From: Claveliimonas acetigenes
GTDB lineage: Bacteria; Bacillota; Clostridia; Lachnospirales; Lachnospiraceae
Reading direction: 5' to 3'
Length of the DNA stretch: 64,000 bases
Assembly: GCF_025567385.1 (NCBI RefSeq)
Contig: NZ_JAOQJU010000003.1
Span: forward strand, 1 to 64,000
Part shown: positions 50,180 through 57,914 of the stretch, one piece after another
How the letters are laid out: each line of letters opens with the position of its first letter
Numbering within the stretch: the stretch's first letter is position 1
The notes under the pieces: generated by a model
Told to the model about the DNA's origin: nothing
Database searches by the model: none
What the model saw: the letters and a program-made list of their open reading frames with translations, nothing else
Position numbers and translations under genes: made by a program

Positions 50180-50935
50180 TTATTGATAATCCATTACATC
50201 AATCCACTTCATAAGGAAATCTTTTTCTAATTCATTGTCTTTGTCTAACTGAGAAGCTGCTACAATCGGAAGCCACTGCTGTACGTACTGCTTTGCCGTA
50301 TCACTCTTTTTGCAGAACATATCCATATACATATCAGCCAGCCCCTGGTCTTTCAATGCAAAAAGAAGATACGTCATTGCCGCATCTGCACTGGCATTGC
50401 CCTGCGTTGCGTGCGCCCAATCAACAACCGTCATTTTTCCGTTCTTTCCTACAATAACATTACTTGGGTTAAAATCACCGTGGCATACCTTTGTGTGCTT
50501 CGGCATACTCTCTAACCGGGTTCTTAATTCATATCTCTGGGTTGCATCCAACTCCTTCAGACCGTCAATCTGACGTGCCAGCTTATCTTTCAGCTTGTTC
50601 AGCATAGGAGCCTTTTTCCCATGGATTTTAAGCTGAAGATCCACAAAATCTGACATATATTTTTCTGCATTGGCATGATCTACCTGCATCATTTCCTCTA
50701 AAGTCTTGCCCTCCTTGTACTCAATCACAATTGACCATTTGCCATCAATCTGTGTTACTTCTTTTAATTTCGGAATATCAAGACCTGCCTCTTCTATTCT
50801 AACCGTATTCAGAGCCTCGTTGAATACCGCTGACTTCGGATGATCTTTTTCAAATACCTTCACGATACTGTCATCACATTTGTAAACTTCTTTGTAAGGA
50901 CGCTTTACAATTAATTTTCCCTGATCTAATGTCAT
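50180..50935 (-). CDS. Aminoglycoside phosphotransferase (APH)-like kinase
   Basis: A 251-residue protein-kinase-like phosphotransferase. The catalytic loop is VCHGDFNPSNVIVGKNGKMT (about residues 152-171, HGDxxxxN) and the metal-binding Asp follows in VVDWAHATQGN. The N-lobe has IVKRPYKEVYKCDDSIVKVF. The family includes aminoglycoside kinases but also choline, homoserine and fructosamine kinases, and nothing here shows drug resistance. The start at 50,935 follows CAGGAGG. Confidence 0.87.
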   Translation of the reverse strand: MTLDQGKLIVKRPYKEVYKCDDSIVKVFEKDHPKSAVFNEALNTVRIEEAGLDIPKLKEVTQIDGKWSIVIEYKEGKTLEEMMQVDHANAEKYMSDFVDLQLKIHGKKAPMLNKLKDKLARQIDGLKELDATQRYELRTRLESMPKHTKVCHGDFNPSNVIVGKNGKMTVVDWAHATQGNASADAAMTYLLFALKDQGLADMYMDMFCKKSDTAKQYVQQWLPIVAASQLDKDNELEKDFLMKWIDVMDYQ

Positions 50936-51067
50936 ATTTTTTACCTCCTGCAACGCTTATTTTTTTAACCGTCTTTTGATATGCTTATTATACACCATGC
51001 AGGAGCATTTGAAAAGAGTTAATTGATATTTTTTTAACTTATTTTTTCGTTCACTTTTTATTGTTAA

Positions 51068-51285
51068 TATTTTAACAATGCATTCTCCATAGCTGTCCGC
51101 TTGGCTCGTTGCCCGCGGGAATAAATCTTCCTCCCTTTTCTACTGCTTTTCTGATGATAATTCATGTTTTAATTTTGTTCATTATCGGGTCATTTCTTCG
51201 ATCTGAAGTTCCGAAAATGAGATGCCTTACGGCTTAGATCCCTGCGGGCAGGAAGAAACCTGCCCGTCGATATGTAGACATAATA
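51068..51285 (-). ncRNA. Candidate structured non-coding RNA
   Basis: A gene-free stretch of about 400 bp contains many stems on the minus strand. CGGGCAGG pairs with CCTGCCCG (51,245-51,266); GCC GTAA GGC has a GNRA-type loop; TCATTT/AAATGA and GATAAT/ATTATC stems follow. Near the 3' side CCGC G GGC AACGA GCC AA GCGG (51,097-51,118) is a compact hairpin. TATTAT or TATAAT with an ATGACA box upstream could be its promoter, starting near 51,283. The size (about 200 nt) and density of GC stems in AT-rich DNA resemble known structured RNAs such as the raiA motif, but I cannot confirm a family. Confidence 0.55.
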
Positions 51286-51341
51286 TCACATTATAATACT
51301 CGTGCAAACACTTTTTTGTCATTGACATAAAAGCAATCCTT

Positions 51342-52736
51342 TTACTTTACCAACTGGTACAAGGCTTGCGCATAGATTTTTGCCGTTTTCATAAGGCTTT
51401 CTATATCTATATACTCATTTGCTTCATGTGCCAGCTCTGGTTCTCCCGGAAATACAGGGCCAAATGAAACGAAATTTTCCACATCACGGCAATACGTTCC
51501 TCCCCCAATTACAATTGGCTCTTCCCGCTGCCCGGTCATTTCATTGTATATTGTAAGAAGTGTCTGTACAAGCTCCGCCTCCTTAGGTACATAAAGAGAT
51601 GGTCTTTTCTGCCAGTATTCTGCCTCAAATCCATATTTTCTACAGTTTAGTTCAATCGTTTTCCAAACCATATCCAAATCTATATGGACCGGACAGCGCA
51701 CATCTATTTTTGCCTCGCATTGTCCGTCTTTCAGGTTCAATATACCAAGATTCATGCTCAGTTTTCCTGACAACTGATCCTCGCAGGCAATTCCCATATT
51801 TTTTCCTTCCCATCCGTCCGCAAACAATGCCTGCAGTGCTTCAAAATAGCGGCGTTCTTCTTCCGTAAGCGGCAGCTGACACAAAAAATCAACCATCGGA
51901 AGAATTGCATTGTCGCCCAGCCACGGTTGCATCGCATGTGCACTTACACCGCGGAACGAAAGAACCAGTCTTCCCTCTTCATATACCGGATTTTCTTTTT
52001 CCCTACAGCTCAGGAATTTCTCCCGCACACTGTCCAGTATTTCCTCTGTTCCTTTCAACCATACTTTCGCGCTGTTGGGAACTGCATTCACCACTGTGCC
52101 TGCTTCTATCCTTTCTACATGAAGCATGTTTCCTTCCGTTTCTTTCCATTCCTCCTGAATCTTAAAACGCAGGATTCCTTTCTCTGCATGAATAACCGAA
52201 AAAGACCCATCCGGTGAAAAACCCAGATCCGGCTGCTTTTCTCTCGTCAGATAATATTTTATACAGCGGTGGCCTGTCTCTTCATCGCATCCGATAATAT
52301 GACACACGTGATTCCTGATCGGAAGCCCGCTCTCCTTCACCGCCTTCATGGCATAAAGCGCTGCAACCATAGGCCCTTTGTCATCCACTGCGCCTCTTCC
52401 ATAAAGCTTTCCATCTTCCACCCACGGTTCAAATGGGGGGCGGCTCCACCCGTTGCCGGGTGGAACCACATCAATATGTGAAAGAATTCCTATTTCTTTT
52501 CCTGCATCCCCGAATCGGACTGACGCTGCATAACCGTCGTAGTCTCTGACTTCAAACCCCAGATTCTGCGACAAATCCATCACCTTGTCCAAGGCGGTTC
52601 TGATTTCCCGTCCAAAAGGCGCGCCTTCCTCTGCAGATTCCATATGAATCACACTGGGAACCTTTATAAGATTCTGTATTTCTTTTAATATATCCTCTTT
52701 ATACTGTTCAATCAACGTATTCAATATAGCTTCCAT
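51342..52736 (-). CDS. M20 family dipeptidase (PepV/Sapep-like)
   Basis: A 464-residue metallopeptidase cleaving dipeptides. Metal ligands are in SHIDVVPPGNGWSRPPFEP (His, about residue 86), YGRGAVDDKGPMVAALYAM (Asp, about 119) and IGCDEETGHRCIKYYLTRE (Glu-Glu, about 153). A late His occurs in LAHEANEYIDIESL. The lid domain is of PepV size. It is last in a minus-strand operon with an OPT transporter and two M29-like aminopeptidases, which suggests uptake and breakdown of short peptides. Confidence 0.95.
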   Translation of the reverse strand: MEAILNTLIEQYKEDILKEIQNLIKVPSVIHMESAEEGAPFGREIRTALDKVMDLSQNLGFEVRDYDGYAASVRFGDAGKEIGILSHIDVVPPGNGWSRPPFEPWVEDGKLYGRGAVDDKGPMVAALYAMKAVKESGLPIRNHVCHIIGCDEETGHRCIKYYLTREKQPDLGFSPDGSFSVIHAEKGILRFKIQEEWKETEGNMLHVERIEAGTVVNAVPNSAKVWLKGTEEILDSVREKFLSCREKENPVYEEGRLVLSFRGVSAHAMQPWLGDNAILPMVDFLCQLPLTEEERRYFEALQALFADGWEGKNMGIACEDQLSGKLSMNLGILNLKDGQCEAKIDVRCPVHIDLDMVWKTIELNCRKYGFEAEYWQKRPSLYVPKEAELVQTLLTIYNEMTGQREEPIVIGGGTYCRDVENFVSFGPVFPGEPELAHEANEYIDIESLMKTAKIYAQALYQLVK

Positions 52737-52755
52737 ATATTATAATACACCTCTG

Positions 52756-54444
52756 CTATTCTGTTGGTTTCTTCACCAACTTAAATGTATTTGTAAAGAA
52801 GGAAAACAGCGCAGAACCTGCAATCAGTCCGGCCGACAGTACATTCAGATTCTTTGTTCCTTCTTCGCCGAATATCTTCTCAATACCGAAACGTACTGCA
52901 AGGAAAATAAGTCCCGCAACGCCCGCAATTGGATTCGTAATCAACAAACCTGCCGCAAACATAATACCAATCTGCCTCTTTAATCCGCTAATTAACTGAA
53001 TTACGCCTCCCAGACACGCAAATATCAGGATATAGCGCAGGACTGCCGCATCAACTCCTGCTTCTATGGTAGATTTATAAACGGTCGCTACCGGCGGAAT
53101 CCGCCCTTCCATAAAATATGCTTTATAGAAAACAAATACTGCAACGATGGCAACACAAGCTCCCATAAGCTCTGCTAAATACTGCTGTTTTCTTCCTTCC
53201 AGTTCAAAGTCTTTGTTCTTTCCTTTTCCTCTCAGTATCCACCCCGTCTTCAGGTCATATCCCATATCTGCAAATGCAGGTCCTGTACATGCCGCGTATC
53301 CTGCAAGAAATGCCAGCGCTTCCGGTGGGAACCCAATGAACATTCCCAGAACCAGAAAGATAATAACCGTAGCCATTGCCGGGAAATACCCGGAATGCAT
53401 TGCAGAAATACCAACCAGAATTTCAGATACCAGCGCTGCAATCATAGCATAGATTACCCAGATAATTAATTTCGGAATACTCATTTCCGCAACCAACCCA
53501 CCGATAACTGCCATTACAATAGCTCCAATCGTATAAAGAATCATCCCCTTTATCAGAGCCTTGGACATATCTTCGGCAGATCTGGAAGTAACATATTCAT
53601 CCGGCTGTACCTCCTCTGCCTTGACACGCTTCGCCTCAGCCTGCTTTTTCTCACCTTTTTCCTTATATTTTTTACGAATCAGAATCGCTGACTGTATCAA
53701 AGCAACCAGACCTGCGCCAACCATTACGCCCTGGGGAACATAATAAGTACCCAGCGAGAACCCAAACCAGCTCTCCCAGTAGCCATTACAGATAAGACCA
53801 ATACAGAATGCTGTCAATGCAACAATATTTCCCAGTCCACAGACACCAATAATATCCATCGGAAGCCCAAAATAGGTTCCGGCAATTCCGGCAACAATGC
53901 CAGTTATTAACAGAACCGCTTTCTTACCAAGCTCTGCCGCCGCAAGAATCGTCTCTGCCGTGGCAATTCCGATAGGCCACGCCTCGTTTGCTCCCATAAG
54001 CGGTGTGTCAAACATCCAGTACATCATGGTAATGTCAATTAAAAATGCAATCACACCGCCAACTAAAATACCCGTACACATTTCCGGCCTGTCAAATACC
54101 CAGATAACGGATACACATACCATCAATACATTTCCAGCCCCAAAAGTAGCACAGGAAATCCCGGTCTCAATAATATTCTGTGTGTGGATGTTTTTAAACT
54201 GCCTTGTAAATTTCAGCGGAATCATTCCGATAATTACCGCAATCAACGCTCCGATAATGGATGAATTCGTACTAAGCCCAAACCTTACAATCAGTTCCAT
54301 GCCAATGATTGCCCCTACAATAGAAGTAAGGAAGATTACGATCATAATTGCCGGGCTAAATGTTTTTGGATGCTCCATTGAACAATAATAATTTATCAAT
54401 TCCTCATCATTTTTGAATTTTAATTTTCCTCTTTCTTCTGTCAT
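52756..54444 (-). CDS. OPT/YSL family oligopeptide transporter
   Basis: A 562-residue membrane protein with about 14 helices, of the oligopeptide/metal-chelate transporter family. Segments such as FSPAIMIVIFLTSIVGAIIG, IGMIPLKFTRQFK and GIATAETILAAAELGKKAV are typical of bacterial OPT members. A long cytoplasmic loop (about 266-300) is rich in Lys and Glu. It lies between two aminopeptidase genes and an M20 dipeptidase gene with short gaps, which suggests it brings in peptides for them. Confidence 0.93.
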   Translation of the reverse strand: MTEERGKLKFKNDEELINYYCSMEHPKTFSPAIMIVIFLTSIVGAIIGMELIVRFGLSTNSSIIGALIAVIIGMIPLKFTRQFKNIHTQNIIETGISCATFGAGNVLMVCVSVIWVFDRPEMCTGILVGGVIAFLIDITMMYWMFDTPLMGANEAWPIGIATAETILAAAELGKKAVLLITGIVAGIAGTYFGLPMDIIGVCGLGNIVALTAFCIGLICNGYWESWFGFSLGTYYVPQGVMVGAGLVALIQSAILIRKKYKEKGEKKQAEAKRVKAEEVQPDEYVTSRSAEDMSKALIKGMILYTIGAIVMAVIGGLVAEMSIPKLIIWVIYAMIAALVSEILVGISAMHSGYFPAMATVIIFLVLGMFIGFPPEALAFLAGYAACTGPAFADMGYDLKTGWILRGKGKNKDFELEGRKQQYLAELMGACVAIVAVFVFYKAYFMEGRIPPVATVYKSTIEAGVDAAVLRYILIFACLGGVIQLISGLKRQIGIMFAAGLLITNPIAGVAGLIFLAVRFGIEKIFGEEGTKNLNVLSAGLIAGSALFSFFTNTFKLVKKPTE

Positions 54445-54468
54445 ATGCTTCTCTCCCTTAGAATCCAG

Positions 54469-55533
54469 TTAGTACCCTGCCACACCAAGCTCTCTGCAGA
54501 TTTCTCTGACTCTTGGATGTTTATAAACACCATCCTCTTCAAACACTTCACCATCAAGAACAATCGTGGGCTTCAGGATTGTTCCATCCGTATGGCTTGG
54601 CGCATCCCACTTTTCAGCCAGAATAGACGCTCCCTGGCTTCCGATTCCAAATTCAATGCCTCCAAAAACTCGTTCATCTTCCACGATTCTTCCCGTTGGA
54701 GCCATCACTCCCGGATTAAATCCAAGAGAATAATGTGCTACTCGGTAAGACGCCGGATGATTATAGCTTGCCAGCCATTCACGGAAAATATCTGCGTCCC
54801 TGCCGCCTTCTACTTTCGTCACTACCCCATTTTCCACCGTTAGATATACCGGTGCTTTCAACAGTCCGATCTCTGCAGGCGGCCAAAGTGCGCCGTCAAA
54901 TACCAGTTTGCCATTAATCGTAGATTCCATGCAGTTCCAACTAATCTGCCCGCACATCATATTGGACTGTCCTTTTTCAATCGCTCTTCTTCCAGAATGA
55001 CGGACTTTTCTTCCCTGCATCTCACCGGTTAGATTTGTACCGTTCTTACTCAATATCTGAACCGTGTTTGCTTTTTCAATAATCTCTTTCATAGTCTCGC
55101 CCATTTTAATCACCAGATCGTAATCAACATTGGTAATGCATCTTACAATCATATCCACATCCATTCCCGTCAGGCAGGTATAACGGCAGCCACAGGATAA
55201 CGCCTTCTGCCACGACAGACAATGCTGCACATTCTTGTCCGCCAGCTCAATCCACACATCAGCTTCACACGCTGCTGCCTGTATCGGTACCGGCGGGTCT
55301 ATACAGGTTTCCTTTGCCGTAGAATACTCCGCTAATACCGGGATTGCGTCTACCGCATGGGCTGCTGCCGCAATTGCATTTGCCACCCGCATATCGGACG
55401 ACGTATCGGCTGTAATCAGCACCGTTTCTCCGGGTTTTGCAAGCATAACATCCGCAACTAATTTCATCGCACCTTTGTATAATTCATATTTCAAATATCC
55501 ATTCATTGGTTCAAATCCTAAACGAAGTTCCAT
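54469..55533 (-). CDS. M29-like (aminopeptidase T/NicX fold) protein, paralog 1
   Basis: A 354-residue protein of the leucyl aminopeptidase (aminopeptidase T) superfamily, which also includes NicX-type dioxygenases. Conserved residues are in MAPTGRIVEDERVFGGIEFG IGSQ (about residues 282-305, Glu and Glu), EKWDAPSHTDGTILKPTIVL (His and Asp, about 309-328) and ASYRVAHYSLGFNPG. These are good candidates for metal ligands. It lies 11 bp after a close paralog, so they probably form a heteromeric enzyme or have split substrates. Aminopeptidase activity is inferred from the operon. Confidence 0.85.
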   Translation of the reverse strand: MELRLGFEPMNGYLKYELYKGAMKLVADVMLAKPGETVLITADTSSDMRVANAIAAAAHAVDAIPVLAEYSTAKETCIDPPVPIQAAACEADVWIELADKNVQHCLSWQKALSCGCRYTCLTGMDVDMIVRCITNVDYDLVIKMGETMKEIIEKANTVQILSKNGTNLTGEMQGRKVRHSGRRAIEKGQSNMMCGQISWNCMESTINGKLVFDGALWPPAEIGLLKAPVYLTVENGVVTKVEGGRDADIFREWLASYNHPASYRVAHYSLGFNPGVMAPTGRIVEDERVFGGIEFGIGSQGASILAEKWDAPSHTDGTILKPTIVLDGEVFEEDGVYKHPRVREICRELGVAGY

Positions 55534-55544
55534 CCTTCCACCTC

Positions 55545-56609
55545 CTAATATCCGGCCACTTTCATTCTACGGCACAATTCTCTTGCTTTTTCATCAAGAT
55601 AGACTCCATTTTCTTCAAATACAACCCCATCAAAAATAAGCGTCGGTTTTAAGATTGTTCCATCCGTATGGCTTGGCGCATCCCATTTTTCACCCATAAT
55701 TGCCGCTCCCTGGCTTCCAATACCAAATTCAATGCCGCCGAAAACTCGTTCATCCTCCACAATTCTTCCCGTCGGTGCCGTAACACCCGGGTTAAATCCA
55801 AGAGAATAATGCGCGAGGCGGTAGCTCGCCGGATCATTGTAAGACTCAATCCAGGATTTCATACGTGCCGCATCCTTTCCGCCTTCAATATTGGTAACCA
55901 CACCATTTTCGAGCGTCAGCTTGATATTATCTTGCAGAATGCAGATATCCGCCGGCGGCCAAAGGGCTCCGTCCAGCACCAGCGTCCCGTTAATCGTGGA
56001 TTCTAACGGACACCAGCTAATCTGTCCTCCTAGCATAAAAGGATATCCCTTAATCGTTCCCCGCTGTCCCGAATGGCGGACCTTTCTTCCACTCTGTCTG
56101 GCAACAAGATTGGTTCCGTTCGCACTTTTTACTTCAATTTTATCAACCTTTTCGATGGTTGCCTTCAAATATTCTCCAAATTCTATCATCGCATCATATT
56201 CCACATTTGCCACGCATCTTGTCAACATGTCCACATCAATTCCCGTCAAACACATATAGCGCACACCATTTTTAATCGCCGCCTGCCAAGACAATGTATG
56301 CTGAACCGTCTGATAAGCACATTCAAACCATACGTCTGCTTCCATTGCCGCCGCCTGTATCGGTTTTGGCGGATCAAGTAACGACACTGGCGCCGTGGGA
56401 TATGTAATACATACCGGAATCGCATCCAACGCATATGCTGCTGCTGAAAAAGCCTCCATTACCCGCCTGTCGCTGGAAGTATCTCCTGTCACCAATACGT
56501 TTTCACCGGGCTTTACAAGCATAACGTCTCTTAACAGCACCATTGCTCCTTTCCAGGTCTCATACGCCAAATACTCATCTCGCGGTTCAAATCCTAATCT
56601 TAATTCCAT
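55545..56609 (-). CDS. M29-like (aminopeptidase T/NicX fold) protein, paralog 2
   Basis: A 354-residue paralog of the next gene, identical in length and with the same start (MELRLGFEP). It shares TAPTGRIVEDERVFGGIEFG and EKWDAPSHTDGTILKPTLIF, while the N-terminal halves differ much more, so the metal site is kept and the substrate side has diverged. A GGAGGAAG site precedes the ATG. As the first gene of the operon it is preceded by about 320 bp shared with the divergent LysR gene. Confidence 0.85.
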   Translation of the reverse strand: MELRLGFEPRDEYLAYETWKGAMVLLRDVMLVKPGENVLVTGDTSSDRRVMEAFSAAAYALDAIPVCITYPTAPVSLLDPPKPIQAAAMEADVWFECAYQTVQHTLSWQAAIKNGVRYMCLTGIDVDMLTRCVANVEYDAMIEFGEYLKATIEKVDKIEVKSANGTNLVARQSGRKVRHSGQRGTIKGYPFMLGGQISWCPLESTINGTLVLDGALWPPADICILQDNIKLTLENGVVTNIEGGKDAARMKSWIESYNDPASYRLAHYSLGFNPGVTAPTGRIVEDERVFGGIEFGIGSQGAAIMGEKWDAPSHTDGTILKPTLIFDGVVFEENGVYLDEKARELCRRMKVAGY

Positions 56610-56927
56610 AGTCTCTTCCTCCTTTTCTGTAACTTCTTTCTATACACTCTATCTTTGATTTACTTCACAGAAAAAGGCGCGATTGTCAAAAAAGCAACCT
56701 CGCCTCCTACTATTTATCTTCAAATGACAGAAATGCACCTTCACTTTTCTAAATACACTGACTTGTTATTAAAATTGTATTTCTTATTTTCATTTTAATC
56801 TATGTTTTATCTGATTACAAATTATATATTTTTATATATTTATAAAGTGAATTTATGGTATAAAAAAGTAACAATTTGTTTTATAATTGTATAATACTTG
56901 GTAATCCTTGTTTCAAAGGAGGTTATT
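56610..56927. other. Divergent control region of the peptide operon and lysR
   Basis: This AT-rich gap holds no gene. A hairpin at 56,675-56,705 (AGGCGCGATTG against CAACCTCGCCT, one mismatch pair) is followed on the minus strand by TTTTTC, 66 bp before the operon's first ATG. It could terminate or attenuate the operon's transcript. TATAAT sequences at 56,882 and 56,890 on the plus strand are candidate lysR -10 boxes, but no fitting -35 is seen. Confidence 0.5.
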
Positions 56928-57824
56928 ATGCTTGACTTTCGATTGTTAACTTTTCTAGATTTATGCCATACCAAAAATTATACCAAGACGGCCAAAAACC
57001 TGAACATTACGCAACCTGCTGTCTCACAGCATATCCGGTATCTGGAACAATATTACCACAGGAAATTGATTGTTTATCAAAACCGTCAATTTTCGCTGAC
57101 AAAAGAAGGAGAATATTTACTGAAAGAAATTTCACATCTTCATATTCTGTCTAATGCTATCCTGCAGAATATCCAGAATATTTCCGACGCAGATGAACTT
57201 CCTGTCATATCCATTGGTTCCAATCCAACTATAGGGGAATTTATCCTTCCGGGTCTGATATCTGCTTATTCAGCCCAGGAACCCACCTGCCGGATTCGCT
57301 CCTTTATCGGAACATCAAAAAAATTAGAACAGCAGCTCCACGACGGGATTATTGATTTCCTGATTTCCGACCAGATCGATTTCTGTCCGGAGCTTGAACG
57401 TCGCCTATTCTGCAGCGAGCCTATTTGCTGTGTATGCAATCCCGGACATCCACTAGCAGGAAAACACGTGTCACTGGCCCGGCTGACTTCTGAAAAAATT
57501 GTATACAGGAATCGTTCTTCCCATGCATATCAGATTCTCAAAGATTCCTTACAACGCCTGGGTTATGATTTGGATACATTCAATATTCCTTTTGAGGCCG
57601 GAAGTATGTACTCCATTATCCAGTATTTAAAAGAAGACCTTGCCATTTCCTTTCTATACCGGTGTGCTGTTAAAGAATACTTAAACAGCGGAGAACTTGC
57701 AGAAATCCATGTAACCGAAATGCATGATTCCATTGATTTTTTCTGTATTTTTCCACAGGCAGTCCATACGACTCCTGCCACCGAAGATTTCCTGCAGTTC
57801 TGTCTGAAACAGCAGAAATATTGA
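56928..57824 (+). CDS. LysR family transcriptional regulator
   Basis: A 298-residue regulator. The helix-turn-helix is FLDLCHTKNYTKTAKNLNIT, then QPAVSQHIRYLEQYY (about residues 8-42), and the substrate-binding domain starts near VISIGSNPTIGEFILPGLIS. The start at 56,928 (MLDFRLLTFLDLC) follows AAAGGAGG. It is divergent from the aminopeptidase-OPT-dipeptidase operon, the common arrangement for a LysR target, so peptide or amino-acid supply may be its signal. Confidence 0.95.
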   Translation: MLDFRLLTFLDLCHTKNYTKTAKNLNITQPAVSQHIRYLEQYYHRKLIVYQNRQFSLTKEGEYLLKEISHLHILSNAILQNIQNISDADELPVISIGSNPTIGEFILPGLISAYSAQEPTCRIRSFIGTSKKLEQQLHDGIIDFLISDQIDFCPELERRLFCSEPICCVCNPGHPLAGKHVSLARLTSEKIVYRNRSSHAYQILKDSLQRLGYDLDTFNIPFEAGSMYSIIQYLKEDLAISFLYRCAVKEYLNSGELAEIHVTEMHDSIDFFCIFPQAVHTTPATEDFLQFCLKQQKY

Positions 57825-57858
57825 ATCTTTTTATACAAGGATTTTTCAAGACAACAAA

Positions 57859-57885
57859 GGGCGCCGCATAAAACTCGCGGCGCCC
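57859..57885. terminator. GC-rich terminator between lysR and adhE
   Basis: GGGCGCCGC and GCGGCGCCC form a perfect 9-bp stem with TTCTTTG after it, between convergent genes. Confidence 0.85.
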
Positions 57886-57914
57886 TTCTTTGTGAGAAAA
57901 ACTTATGAGAAAAA

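Noticed and set aside
50180..50935. APH-like kinase as an antibiotic resistance gene
   Set aside because: Only general kinase motifs are seen, it does not lie in the mobile region, and the family has many metabolic members.
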